NCBI GenBank assembly: GCA_963707465.1
Contig: CAVPQK010000024.1
Span: 806,001 to 870,000, forward strand
DNA from: Bog-159 sp963707465
Lineage (GTDB): Bacteria; Acidobacteriota; Terriglobia; Bryobacterales; Bryobacteraceae
DNA: 64,000 bases
Reading direction: 5' to 3'
Position 1 is the stretch's first letter. Each line of letters starts with the position of its first letter. Below the pieces are notes generated by a model. The model was not told the DNA's origin. It did no database searches and saw only the letters and a program-made list of their open reading frames with translations. The translations under genes and the position numbers were made by a program. Positions 33,809-42,482 of the stretch are shown here, piece by piece.

Positions 33809-33813
33809 CCGGC
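33778..33813. terminator. paired hairpins between convergent genes
   Basis: GCGGGC-AATTCT-GCCCGC (33778-33795) and GCCGGC-TTTTA-GCCGGC (33797-33813) are two perfect hairpins side by side. They lie between the broken TPR gene and the DUF1801-like gene and may stop transcription from both sides. They lack a clean U-run and belong to the same class as other hairpin repeats in the window. Confidence 0.6.
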
Positions 33814-33821
33814 CGCACCCA

Positions 33822-34265
33822 TTACAAAAGAGTCCGTCGCCGGCCCGCAGCCCTGCGTACCACCGCCCGAGGCTTCCCCACTTTGCCTTCGGGCCGCTCC
33901 GCCTCGGCGATGGCGGCTCGTACCAACCCCCGAACCCCCGGAGCCTCCAGATCCGCAGTCTGCGCGATCCGCACATGCCGAATCACCTTGCCCTCGCCCC
34001 GCAAAAGGCCGTCCGGATCGGCCAGCACGGCGCCAAAATTAAACCCGAGGTTCACCCAATTGGCATGCGTGGTGGTGAAGACGAATGCGTCACTGGGCCG
34101 CTCGGTGAAGGTGAAATGATCGGCGATGGTGTATACCTCGTAGACGAACTCGCTGGCTTCCGGCGCCTCTTCGAGGATCAGTTTTCGCGCGGCCAGCGCC
34201 AGCTTCTGAATCGCTTCGCCGTATGGCAGGAGGAGCTTGAGGTACTCCGGGTCGGGTGGACGCAT
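33822..34265 (-). CDS. DUF1801-like (YdhG/YjbR-like) protein
   Basis: A 147-residue soluble protein. RPPDPEYLKLLLPYGEAIQK at the start and YTIADHFTFTERPSDAFVFT followed by HANWVNLGFNFGAVLADPDG are characteristic of the DUF1801 / YdhG family. Some members are related to frataxin-like or iron-handling folds; the function here is unknown. The C-terminal 45 residues are basic. ATG at 34265 is preferred to a GTG at 34289. It is followed by two hairpins and lies in a leftward run with the next secreted protein gene and the ADOP permease. Confidence 0.75.
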   Translation of the reverse strand: MRPPDPEYLKLLLPYGEAIQKLALAARKLILEEAPEASEFVYEVYTIADHFTFTERPSDAFVFTTTHANWVNLGFNFGAVLADPDGLLRGEGKVIRHVRIAQTADLEAPGVRGLVRAAIAEAERPEGKVGKPRAVVRRAAGRRRTLL

Positions 34266-34297
34266 ATGCACCCAGCCAGTGTATCCCACCGAAAACT

Positions 34298-35128
34298 CTA
34301 TCTGCCAGAGCCGCCAAGTACGTCTCGTTCGACATAACGAATGATCGTCGGCGCCAGTCGGACCAGATCCGGAGGAAGGCGCACCGACAGGAGTACGAGG
34401 CTGGGCGGGTTGTGGACCGGGTCAGCCGGATCGACGATCAGGATCGCGGATCCTGATATCGGAGCGTCGCTCTTATTCAGCCATGAATCGAAGTTCCCCA
34501 ACCCTTCCGTTTGGGCTGGGGTTTTGAACTCAACGATCCGTTTGCCCTTGTACTTCAGAGTGTCTCTCGGATAAGGGCCGGACGGAAGTGGGAGATCAAT
34601 CCCTTTCCAAATCCGGCCGGCGAGCGCTATGTACTCCGGAAAAGCGCGGGCCATAACCTCGGCGACTTCGTACATTCCCGAATTTTCGCTGGATATGTGT
34701 CGGATCTCAATCGCCGTTCCTTCAAGGCCATCCCATCCCGCCATGGTGCTGCGGATTGGTTTGGGACCCAAAAACAAAACGGAGCCGTCGGAACCCGAGG
34801 CTCCCTCGCAATTCCAACCGCGCGGGGCGAGCAGACCGATACCGTCCGCGGCTTCGTAGTAAGCGAGCGCCTGGGCATCTATCGGGCTTATCGCAACAGA
34901 TTTACTTGTACCCTCTGGCGCTTCCAGTCTCTCGGTTTGGCCAGAGGATGCGCACCCGACGAATGGGACAGGAACGCTACTTCGCTGCCGAGTCGTGGGA
35001 ACGCCTGTTGCTTGCGCGAAAAACGAGGTTGGCGCGCACAGCGCCAAGACTATTGCACCGCCGCCGAGACCGCGACTGAACGCCGATAGAACTTGCGTGA
35101 AAGCCGGCCAGCTCCGATTACTCGGCAC
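34298..35128 (-). CDS. exported hypothetical protein
   Basis: A 276-residue protein with an N-terminal hydrophobic segment (GLGGGAIVLALCAPTSFFAQ) that looks like a signal peptide. The mature part contains VPVPFVGCASSGQTERLEAP and a stretch GIGLLAPRGWNCEGASGSDG, with two cysteines that may form a bond. No known domain is recognised. The start is GTG at 35128, overlapping the last 11 bases of the ADOP permease gene; no Shine-Dalgarno is obvious because it lies in that gene. It is probably co-transcribed with the permease and may be its periplasmic helper, which is inference only. Confidence 0.65.
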   Translation of the reverse strand: MPSNRSWPAFTQVLSAFSRGLGGGAIVLALCAPTSFFAQATGVPTTRQRSSVPVPFVGCASSGQTERLEAPEGTSKSVAISPIDAQALAYYEAADGIGLLAPRGWNCEGASGSDGSVLFLGPKPIRSTMAGWDGLEGTAIEIRHISSENSGMYEVAEVMARAFPEYIALAGRIWKGIDLPLPSGPYPRDTLKYKGKRIVEFKTPAQTEGLGNFDSWLNKSDAPISGSAILIVDPADPVHNPPSLVLLSVRLPPDLVRLAPTIIRYVERDVLGGSGR

Positions 35129-37898
35129 GCAATGCTTCCTGGGGGGAGATCGAGCTCGCTCGGAGAGCCGGAGTCAAGGATGCTATCAGCGCGGACAGCC
35201 CAAGTGTCAGCACGGCCACAAATGTCACAACGGGATTGAATGGATTTAAGCCGTAGAGCTGATGGCCCAGGAATCGCCCCGCGGCGAACGTCACCGGCAA
35301 TCCGGTTAATAATCCCACGATAATCAGCCCGAATGCGCCGCGGAGTATCAGCGCCACCACCTGCGCACGCCCGGCGCCGAGCGCCATACGCACGCCGATC
35401 TCGTTAGTGCGGCGTCCGGCGTTGTAGGCGGTGACTCCATAGAGTCCGATTGCAGCCAGGATAAGCGAAAGCACTCCGAACAACGAAGAGAGCCAGGCAA
35501 TCAGCCGCTGCTGGCGAAATTGGCCGGACACCTGCTCTTTGAGCGTGCGGATGGAAATCAGCGGCAGATTCGGATCCACCGCGGCCATGGCCTGGCGCAC
35601 CTGCGCAACCGACAGGCTGGCCCCGGGCCTGGTCACCATCACAATGTCATGCAGGAAATGCGAGCCCGGATTGCCGTCAGGCGAGCCGGCCTTCGGCAAA
35701 ACGTCATGCTGCGCTTCAGGCAGAAAAAAGAGCGGCGCAATCGGCTTGTCCAAGTCGAAGTCCATATAGCGAGCGTCTTTGGCCATGCCGACAATCTCGT
35801 ATTCACGCTCGGATCCGATACCGTGCTGGCCGAAGTGTTTTCCGATGGGATCTTCGTTCTTAAAAAACTTGCGCGCAAAAGCCTCGTTGATGACAGCCAC
35901 GTGGCGCGCAGTCGCCGTGTCCAGCTTGAGGATGCCGCGTCCTCTCAGGATCGGATTGCCGATGACGTCGAAGTATCCCGCCGTCACGCGGTCCCAAAAA
36001 GCAAAGACGTCGTCGTTTGGTCCGGGACCCGGATGTCCATCTACCCGGACGCCGCCGCCCCAATTATTGCCTCCTAGCGGTGAGTATAGGCAGAGAGCCA
36101 CCGCTGCGACGCCCGGAATGCGCGACACCGTGTCTTGAATCCGCTCGAACAGCGGTGTGAGCTGCTCAGGACTGTAGCCGCCCAGCCGTGGATCCATGTG
36201 CGCAACTATGCGCCGCTCCCGATCGAATCCGAAATGCCCATTCTCGATATGATGCAGAGCGGCGGTGAGCAGTCCCGACGCCGATAGCAACACCAGCGAT
36301 AAGGCGGCTTGCAACACGACGAGCGTCTTGCGGTAAAGCGAGCCCGGGCGCACCGTAGACCGGCTGGCTCCGCGAAGCGCCTCAATCGGATCGACGCGGG
36401 TGGCCATCCACGCGGGGACAATGCCGAAGGCAACTCCGGCGATCAATGAAACGCCAAAGGCGAACAGCAGCACCACCATGGAAGGCGACGCCTGGATGGG
36501 TACGCCGGCCATGCCGCCGGCCGTTGGGAATGCAAAATGCAAAATCAAACGCGTGCCTGCAAAAGCGATCGCCAGACCCGCCGCGCCACCCGCAAACGAG
36601 AGCAAGAGGCTTTCGGTGAGGGATTGCCGCATGAGCCGCGATGCGGGCGGTCCCAGCGCCATGCTCAACGATACCTGTCGCCGCCGCTGCATGCCGCGAA
36701 CGAGCATGAGGTTGGCGACATTGGCGCAGACGATCAGCAGCACCAGTCCGGAAACCATCATCAGAATCTGCAGCCAGTGCTCGTATTCCTCGCGCATGCT
36801 GGTGATGCCGGCGCCGCCGGGCCTCAGGAACAGGGTCTGCTCGGGCAATTTCGCGCGCTCGTTGGCGGTCATGGCGCCCCAATGCGAGAGCAGCCACTGC
36901 CGAAGCCCGACGCGCATTTGCGCCTCGATCGATGCGGGGTTCGCCCCAGGCCGAACGCGGCCAATCAAGTCCAACCAGTGGTTGTCGACTGTGTACAGAT
37001 CGCCCTCCAGCAGGGGTTCGGTGTTCAGCGGCAGAAAGAAATCGGGCGGATCGTTGCGCAGCGTATCGCCAAAGAACGACGGCGGAGCGATTCCCACCAC
37101 CGTAAATGGTTTGTCATTCAGATTGAAGACGCTGCCGACGACGGACGCATCCGATGCATACCGTTGCTGCCATAAGCGATAGCTCATCACCACCACCGGC
37201 GGAGCGCCGGCCCGATCATCGCCGGCGGCAAACACTCGTCCGGCATACCCTTGGATGCCGAACATCGAGAAGTAGTTGCCGGAGACGAACTCGCCTGGAT
37301 AGCTTTGGGCTGGGTCCGAGCTGCCGGCGCGCCGGACGCCAAACAGCGGCTCGACCGCCGAAAATGCCGCTAATTCCGAGAAACCTTTGGTGTTGTCTCT
37401 CAAGTATTTGTATAAGTCATAGGAGACCAGGGAGAACTCTTTATCCTGACTGTAACCTCCGTAATAGCAGCAACGCGATTCCTTTCCCAACCGGTATAAT
37501 TCACCGGGATTCGCCACCGCCAGCGACTTCAACAAAACGGCGTGCACTAAGGTAAAGATCGAAGTGATCGCGCCAATGCCCAGCGCCAGCGTCAGCACCG
37601 TGCTGATGGTGAATGCCGGGGCGTTTCCCAAACGCCGCAACGCGTGCCGCGTATCTTGCGCGAGGGTTTCCACAAGCGGAAGTCCCCGCTGATCCCGATA
37701 GCTTTCCTTGATGGCCTCGATGGCTCCGAACTGCAAGGCAGCCCGACGCCTGGCCTCGGCGGGTGCTAAGCCGGCGCGAATATTCTCGGCGGTCAGCAGG
37801 CCGAGATGTTCTTCGATTTCAGCCCGCAAACGCTCTTCGTCCCGGCGCTTTGTGGCTGGGGCTATCAGCCGCTTCGAGAATCGCTTAAGCGCTCTCAT
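35118..37898 (-). CDS. ADOP-type ABC permease with N-terminal PadR-linked domain
   Basis: A 926-residue acidobacterial duplicated permease. Residues 1-75 (EERLRAEIEEHLGLLTAENI followed by RAGLAPAEARRRAAL) are the short helical domain often found on ADOPs encoded beside PadR regulators. Two MacB halves follow, with membrane segments near residues 95, 395, 440, 485, 530, 795, 850 and 890. ALRASSISPQEALRAE is the canonical end. AGGAGG lies before the ATG at 37898 and the PadR stop is 12 bases upstream, so the pair is one operon. The role is probably export of a toxic or signalling compound, sensed by the PadR protein; the substrate is unknown. The remnant at 21.8 kb is the end of a related copy. 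Confidence 0.9.
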   Translation of the reverse strand: MRALKRFSKRLIAPATKRRDEERLRAEIEEHLGLLTAENIRAGLAPAEARRRAALQFGAIEAIKESYRDQRGLPLVETLAQDTRHALRRLGNAPAFTISTVLTLALGIGAITSIFTLVHAVLLKSLAVANPGELYRLGKESRCCYYGGYSQDKEFSLVSYDLYKYLRDNTKGFSELAAFSAVEPLFGVRRAGSSDPAQSYPGEFVSGNYFSMFGIQGYAGRVFAAGDDRAGAPPVVVMSYRLWQQRYASDASVVGSVFNLNDKPFTVVGIAPPSFFGDTLRNDPPDFFLPLNTEPLLEGDLYTVDNHWLDLIGRVRPGANPASIEAQMRVGLRQWLLSHWGAMTANERAKLPEQTLFLRPGGAGITSMREEYEHWLQILMMVSGLVLLIVCANVANLMLVRGMQRRRQVSLSMALGPPASRLMRQSLTESLLLSFAGGAAGLAIAFAGTRLILHFAFPTAGGMAGVPIQASPSMVVLLFAFGVSLIAGVAFGIVPAWMATRVDPIEALRGASRSTVRPGSLYRKTLVVLQAALSLVLLSASGLLTAALHHIENGHFGFDRERRIVAHMDPRLGGYSPEQLTPLFERIQDTVSRIPGVAAVALCLYSPLGGNNWGGGVRVDGHPGPGPNDDVFAFWDRVTAGYFDVIGNPILRGRGILKLDTATARHVAVINEAFARKFFKNEDPIGKHFGQHGIGSEREYEIVGMAKDARYMDFDLDKPIAPLFFLPEAQHDVLPKAGSPDGNPGSHFLHDIVMVTRPGASLSVAQVRQAMAAVDPNLPLISIRTLKEQVSGQFRQQRLIAWLSSLFGVLSLILAAIGLYGVTAYNAGRRTNEIGVRMALGAGRAQVVALILRGAFGLIIVGLLTGLPVTFAAGRFLGHQLYGLNPFNPVVTFVAVLTLGLSALIASLTPALRASSISPQEALRAE

Positions 37899-37910
37899 TT
37901 CAGGACCTCC

Positions 37911-38258
37911 TCATTTCAGGTCTTGCGCTTTCACCGTGAAGAATCGCGCAATGATGGCCGCTGTCTGCTCCCAACCGCGGGTCTCGGCCTGCAACTGTTT
38001 GCGTCCGTCGCGTGTCAGCCGGTAGAAGCGCGCCTTGCGATTATTCTCCGAAACGCCCCATTCCGATGTAATCGAGCCCTCCTGCTCCAGCTTCAACAGG
38101 ACCGGATACAGCGTGCCTTGATTGACAGTAAGAAGGTCTCCGCTGATCTGCTCAATGCGGCGCGCGATGCTGTAACCGTGCAGCGGTCCGAGCAGGCCCA
38201 GCGTCTTCAGCACCATCAACGCCAGCGTGCCTTGCAGGACATCCGTCTTCTCTTTCAT
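37911..38258 (-). CDS. PadR-family transcriptional regulator
   Basis: A 115-residue PadR repressor. It begins MKEKTDVLQGTLALMVLKTL, and the winged helix carries LHGYSIARRIEQISGDLLTV then NQGTLYPVLLKLEQEGSITS; YRLTRDGRKQLQAE closes the wing. Such proteins bind a small ligand or stress signal and release the promoter of a neighbouring permease gene. The ATG at 38258 is placed after the palindromic operator; the open frame extends to 38567 but is a shadow of the divergent gene. It is followed at 12 bases by the ADOP gene it likely controls. Confidence 0.9.
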   Translation of the reverse strand: MKEKTDVLQGTLALMVLKTLGLLGPLHGYSIARRIEQISGDLLTVNQGTLYPVLLKLEQEGSITSEWGVSENNRKARFYRLTRDGRKQLQAETRGWEQTAAIIARFFTVKAQDLK

Positions 38259-38273
38259 ATTTTGCCTATTGGG

Positions 38274-38310
38274 TTCCCAACAGGAAGCGTAGCATGCTTC
38301 CATTTGGAAA
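38274..38310. promoter_or_regulatory. inverted repeat operator before PadR/ADOP operon
   Basis: TTCCCAACAGGAAGC (38274-38288) and GCTTCCATTTGGAAA (38296-38310) pair at 12 of 15 positions around GTAGCAT. It lies between the PadR start and a divergent gene. GGAAAGCAACAGGA follows, which is repeated at the deleted PadR locus at 22.06 kb. It is a strong candidate for the PadR binding site. Confidence 0.65.
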
Positions 38311-38327
38311 GCAACAGGAGCTGACAA

Positions 38328-40244
38328 ATGAGGATACTGAAAAGGATGAAGTTTCTGCCTCTCCTGTTCGCGGCCACTGTTTCCGCCCAGACCATCGTCG
38401 TCTCTCCCGATGGTCCCATCCGCACTCTCGCCGCCGCCCAGGACGCCGCCCGCGCCCAACGCGTAGCCGGACGCCGCGGTACAGTCACGGTGGAAATCCG
38501 CGACGGTACCTACTTCCTCCCCGAGACCCTGGTCCTCACACCCGCGGATTCCAATACCGTCTGGCAAGCCGCGGCTGGCGCGCGGCCGGTGATCAGCGGC
38601 GGCCGCGTGATCTCCGGCTGGAAGAAAGGTCCACGCCAGATTTGGACCGCCGGCGCTCCCGGCTCCGATTTCCGGCAGCTATTCGTCTGTGGACGCCGCG
38701 CGCAGCGCGCACGCACGCCCAATTACGGCTTCTACCGCATCGATGGCGCCAGTCCCCAGGGCAAGCCCCTCCAGCTCCGCTTCCGCGGAAACGATATCCG
38801 CCCGGAGTGGGCCGCGACACGCGACGCCGAGGTGATCGCGCTGTTTGCCTGGGCCGACATCCGCATGCCGATCGCCAGTGTCGATGCGGCCGCGCACCTG
38901 GCCACCCTCACGCTCGACCCTCGCCCGTCGAACCGGGAGGCAGATGCCCGCTACTACATCGAGAACACCCCGGACGCGCTCGATTCCGCCGGGGAGTGGT
39001 TTCTTGACCGCAAGACGCACACGGTTTCCTATTGGCCTATGGGCGGCGAAAACCTGGCCGCCGAACAGGTGATCGCACCCGCGCTCGTCCAACTGATCCG
39101 CCTGGAAGGCCAGCCCGAACAAGGGCGATTCGTCCACGACGTCACCTTTCGCGGGCTGCAGTTCGCGCATGCCGATTGGACCATGGACGCCAAAGGTTAC
39201 GCCGACACGCAAGCGGGCATGCCGGCGCCGGCGGCTATTGAGGCGATCGGCGCCGTCGATTGCAAGTTCGAAAGGTGCACCATGGCGCATTCCGGCGGCT
39301 ATGCTCTGCATTTGGGCCAGGGCTCCAAACGCAACCAGGTGCTGGCTTGCGAACTTTTCGATCTGGGCGGCGGCGGCGTCAAAATCGGAGAACCGAACAT
39401 GGCGCCGGAAGAGAGGCTTCAAAACTTCGAGAACATCGTCGCCGACAATAACATTCACGATCTGGGCCTGGTCTTCGCACCCGCGGTGGGCGTCTGGGTG
39501 CTCCAGAGCAGCCGCAATGAGATTGTCCACAACCACATTCACGACCTCTTCTATACCGCTATCTCAGTGGGCTGGACGTGGGGCTACGGCGCAAACCAAT
39601 CGAAGGGAAACATCGTCGAGTACAACCATCTGCACAATATCGGCAAGGAGATGCTCAGCGACATGGGCGCCATCTACACGCTCGGCGTTCAACCCGGCAC
39701 GCGCATCCGCAACAACCTGATCCACGACGTGGCCTCGTTTAGCTACGGAGGCTGGGGCATCTATCCCGATGAAGGTTCCTCGGAAATGCTGATCGAAAAC
39801 AACATCGTGTATAACTGCAAGAGCGCCGGCTTGCACCAGCACTACGGCCGGGAAAACGTCATCCGGAACAATATCTGGGCCTTCAACCGGGAATTCCAGC
39901 TAATGCGCAGCCGCGCCGAAGACCATCTGTCGTTTACCTTCGAACACAACATTGTCTATTTCAATCAGGGCCTCTTGCTGGGCGGCAACTGGACCGGCCA
40001 GATGTTCGCCATGAGCCACAATCTGTACTTCGACACGCGCGCTGGCGACATCCGCTTCGCTGGCCAGAGCCTGGCCCAATGGCAGGAGGCCGGCCATGAT
40101 ACCGGATCGACGATCGGCGATCCGTTCTTTGTCAACGCCGGCAACTACGACTTCCGATTGTCGCCGAATTCGCCCGCCCTGAAGATGGGCTTTCACCAGA
40201 TCGACATGAGCACCGTCGGACCCCGCGTATCGGCGGGACAATAG
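38328..40244 (+). CDS. secreted right-handed parallel beta-helix protein, probable polysaccharide-active enzyme
   Basis: A 638-residue exported protein. The signal peptide is MRILKRMKFLPLLFAATVSA. Residues 25-60 (TIVVSPDGPIRTLAAAQDAA) are the usual entry strand of parallel beta-helix enzymes. From residue 290 on there are regular rungs: NIVADNNIHDLGLVFA, NEIVHNHIHDLFYTA, NIVEYNHLHNIGKEM, RIRNNLIHDVASFS, MLIENNIVYNCKSAG. The organisation resembles family GH141-type glycosidases and related pectate-lyase-fold enzymes, but I cannot pick the catalytic acids with confidence. The ATG at 38328 has AGGAG upstream; MKFLPLL at 38346 is an alternative. It lies across a shared control region from PadR. 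Confidence 0.8.
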   Translation: MRILKRMKFLPLLFAATVSAQTIVVSPDGPIRTLAAAQDAARAQRVAGRRGTVTVEIRDGTYFLPETLVLTPADSNTVWQAAAGARPVISGGRVISGWKKGPRQIWTAGAPGSDFRQLFVCGRRAQRARTPNYGFYRIDGASPQGKPLQLRFRGNDIRPEWAATRDAEVIALFAWADIRMPIASVDAAAHLATLTLDPRPSNREADARYYIENTPDALDSAGEWFLDRKTHTVSYWPMGGENLAAEQVIAPALVQLIRLEGQPEQGRFVHDVTFRGLQFAHADWTMDAKGYADTQAGMPAPAAIEAIGAVDCKFERCTMAHSGGYALHLGQGSKRNQVLACELFDLGGGGVKIGEPNMAPEERLQNFENIVADNNIHDLGLVFAPAVGVWVLQSSRNEIVHNHIHDLFYTAISVGWTWGYGANQSKGNIVEYNHLHNIGKEMLSDMGAIYTLGVQPGTRIRNNLIHDVASFSYGGWGIYPDEGSSEMLIENNIVYNCKSAGLHQHYGRENVIRNNIWAFNREFQLMRSRAEDHLSFTFEHNIVYFNQGLLLGGNWTGQMFAMSHNLYFDTRAGDIRFAGQSLAQWQEAGHDTGSTIGDPFFVNAGNYDFRLSPNSPALKMGFHQIDMSTVGPRVSAGQ

Positions 40245-40300
40245 CGGGGTGGTTCCAGAAGCGGGGTCACCGATAGAGCGATACTATCAGTTGGCACATT

Positions 40301-41377
40301 ATGTCTGAATCGTTGAAAGTTGCGGTGGTCGGCCTGGGTCGCATGGGCCTCGTGCATGCCCTGCATCTGTGCGAACTGGCGAACGAGGGCGCGCCCTGTT
40401 CGCTGGCCGCGCTGGTGGATCTCGACGTCGAGCGCGCGCAACGCTTCGCGGCGGAGATGCACCTGAAAGTTCCCGTCTTCTCCGGCGTGCAGGAATTCGT
40501 CTCAGCCGGAGTCTGCCAGGCGGCGGTAGTGGTCACCCCGACGGGGACCCACCGCGAAACGGCCTCTGCCCTAATATCCGCCGGCCACCGCGTGCTCCTC
40601 GAAAAGCCCTTGACCGGCGCCGTGGCATCGGATCGTGAATTCGCCGCCCAACTCGACCGCGATGCGCCCCGCAGCCTCATGCTGGCGTTCCAGCGCCGTT
40701 TCGACGGGCCGCTCGCGTACGCCAAAGAACTGATCGATAGGGGCGCGATCGGGCGCGTTTTCAAGGTCTATTCATCGCTCGAAGACTCCAATCCCGCCCC
40801 GGACGGGTACGCCAGCGGCGGCATCCTGCCCGACATGTCGATCCACAATGTGGACGAAATTCTGTGGCTTACCGGACAGATGCCGCGCACGGCTCTGGCG
40901 CTGGGGTCCAGAATTTACAGTCATCGCCTGACCACTTGCCAGGAGGACTTCGACGACGCGCTGCTCTATCTCTGGTTCCCGAGCGGCATGGTGGCGCAGG
41001 TGCAAGTGAGCCGCAATCACGTTTCCGGGTATCGCAACGAAACGGTGATCTTCGGCGAGGAGGGGCAGATCCATGTCGGCCGCTTCGACCAGAAGCCCTT
41101 CGAGATTGTGGTGGAAGCGTACGGCCGCCGCGAACGGTCCGAACCGCTGGCGTATCGCGTATTCCCGATGCGCGACTACCACCGCCCGCTGCCCGAATTC
41201 GTGGATCGCTTCGGGCCCGCGTACAAGGCCGAACTCGCCGCGTTCATCGATTGCTGCCGGGCGAATGCGCCCTTCCCCTCGACCCATCGCGACGGCCTGC
41301 GCGCGCAAGAGGTGATCGCGGCGGGCATGCAGGCCATGATCACCGAGGCTGGAGGCGCGCCCGTGCACCCGGCGTGA
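40301..41377 (+). CDS. Gfo/Idh/MocA-family oxidoreductase
   Basis: A 358-residue NAD(P)-dependent oxidoreductase acting on sugars, inositols or related polyols. The N-terminal Rossmann fold has KVAVVGLGRMGLVHALHLCE, TPTGTHRETASALISAGHRV and LEKPLTG, where Lys is the usual catalytic residue. The C-terminal domain contains GGILPDMSIHNVDEILWLTG, with the Asp and His of the active site. It is close in build to inositol 2-dehydrogenases. It follows the beta-helix protein gene by 57 bases and may process sugars released by it. The first ATG at 40301 has no strong Shine-Dalgarno but begins directly at the fold. Confidence 0.88.
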   Translation: MSESLKVAVVGLGRMGLVHALHLCELANEGAPCSLAALVDLDVERAQRFAAEMHLKVPVFSGVQEFVSAGVCQAAVVVTPTGTHRETASALISAGHRVLLEKPLTGAVASDREFAAQLDRDAPRSLMLAFQRRFDGPLAYAKELIDRGAIGRVFKVYSSLEDSNPAPDGYASGGILPDMSIHNVDEILWLTGQMPRTALALGSRIYSHRLTTCQEDFDDALLYLWFPSGMVAQVQVSRNHVSGYRNETVIFGEEGQIHVGRFDQKPFEIVVEAYGRRERSEPLAYRVFPMRDYHRPLPEFVDRFGPAYKAELAAFIDCCRANAPFPSTHRDGLRAQEVIAAGMQAMITEAGGAPVHPA

Positions 41378-41736
41378 AGCCAGGTGGGGCATCCGGCTGA
41401 AAGGCCGGCCGTGGGCATGTTTCCCAGGCTTACAAGCCGGGACTGCTCCCAGACAGCAGGACCCACGCCCTTCTGACCCGGAATGACCGCCTGATCGAAT
41501 AACACCAGCGGAGCGCGGACGGCGGCCGCCCTCCCCGCCGACGACCCCAGTCACCACGGCGGCGATAAATCCGAACCGCCCTTTCTCCTAGAAGAATCAG
41601 CTGTCTACAAAGCCTTGCCCACTTCCCACAAGGCGGCTGCCCCACGTCGGCATGATAACGTGAAATCGAAAGCCCCGCCCCAGCTCAGAAGGGGCTGCGC
41701 CCTTGGCGGACGCAGCTAGGCATACCTTCACCGCCC
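41378..41736. other. intergenic region, no gene seen
   Basis: The region starts with hairpins of the repeat class (CCGGC-TGAAA-GGCCGG near 41390-41406 and GGCTTACAAGCC near 41428). The rest shows no frame with a family signature. The reading frame 41430-41645 on the minus strand is not credible. Confidence 0.5.
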
Positions 41737-41893
41737 ATGCAACAAATGCAACGTACTGCAACAGCCACCGAAAAACGGGGCACGTAGCAGTCGCGCGAAG
41801 AATCCGGAGGCCTGGCGGCAGGCAGGCTGCGAAGCGAACCCAATCCTACGTGCTCCAGGCGACGTAACTATAAGCAAATGCTTATGTTAATCC
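41737..41893. repeat. 157-base direct repeat, copy 1
   Basis: It starts ATGCAACAAATGCAACGTAC and ends TATGTTAATCC. Roughly nine in ten positions match copy 2. It contains CAGTCGCGCGAAGAATCC and TGCGAAGCGAACCCAAT, which are identical in both copies. No open frame is conserved between copies (single-base length differences), so it is more likely a regulatory, RNA or mobile repeat than a coding duplication. Confidence 0.8.
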
Positions 41894-42058
41894 AGTCACT
41901 TCCGCGAAATTGGGGTTGTTCGGCCAGCGTGCCACACGCACAAATCCGCACAAAAATGAACAAGAATGCATCAGATCTTAGCCATCGGCCCTTTCAGCCC
42001 GGGGAACGTGTGTTGCATCTCGCGACTGTCTCAAAAAAGGGCGCAGTCCAGCCGGCCG

Positions 42059-42218
42059 ATGCAACAAATGCAACGTACTGCAACACACCACTGAAAAAAA
42101 GGGGCACGTAACAGTCGCGCGAAGAATCCGGAGGCCTGGGGCCGGGCAAGCTGCGAAGCGAACCCAATGCGACGTGCTCCAAGCGATGTAACTATAAGGC
42201 AAATACTAATGTTAATCC
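42059..42218. repeat. 160-base direct repeat, copy 2
   Basis: Second copy, 165 bases downstream of the first and in the same orientation. Differences include extra bases in the A-run (GAAAAAAAGGGG against GAAAAACGGGG) and scattered substitutions. The unique spacer between the copies shows no gene. Just after it, at 42222-42257, lies a short 12-base-period sequence (CATCGGCGTTTATCGGCG) that recurs in reverse near 54.88-54.92 kb. Confidence 0.8.
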
Positions 42219-42262
42219 GGCCCCATCGGCGTTTATCGGCGTCCATCGGCGGCCCACATGCC

Positions 42263-42451
42263 CTATTGCGGTTCGGCCTTTACGCCCCCCGCCGGATGCT
42301 TCTCGCGCCGCCCCAAGAACTGATGCAACGCGAAAGGCACTTCGTCGGGATGTGCCGCGCACCACGCCACGATGCGCTCGAACTTCAAGGTATCGTCGGC
42401 GATCGCGCCAATTTCCACCAGCTCGGTTTCAATGACTTCCGGGTCTCGCAT
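42263..42451 (-). CDS. small conserved-looking hypothetical protein
   Basis: A 62-residue soluble protein, MRDPEVIETELVEIGAIADD followed by TLKFERIVAWCAAHPDEVPF, then ALHQFLGRREK. No family name is recognised. The ATG at 42451 has GGAG at a good distance. It lies 31 bases downstream of the enolase-superfamily gene in the same direction, so it is likely co-transcribed. The helical, charged sequence looks like a real protein and not a shadow. Confidence 0.6.
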   Translation of the reverse strand: MRDPEVIETELVEIGAIADDTLKFERIVAWCAAHPDEVPFALHQFLGRREKHPAGGVKAEPQ

Positions 42452-42482
42452 AGCAACTCCAGCATGGCACATCGCGGCTCTC

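Noticed and set aside
34511..35089. 192-residue open frame opposite the exported hypothetical protein
   Set aside because: A shadow with arginine-rich sequence and no motif, while the minus-strand frame has a signal peptide.
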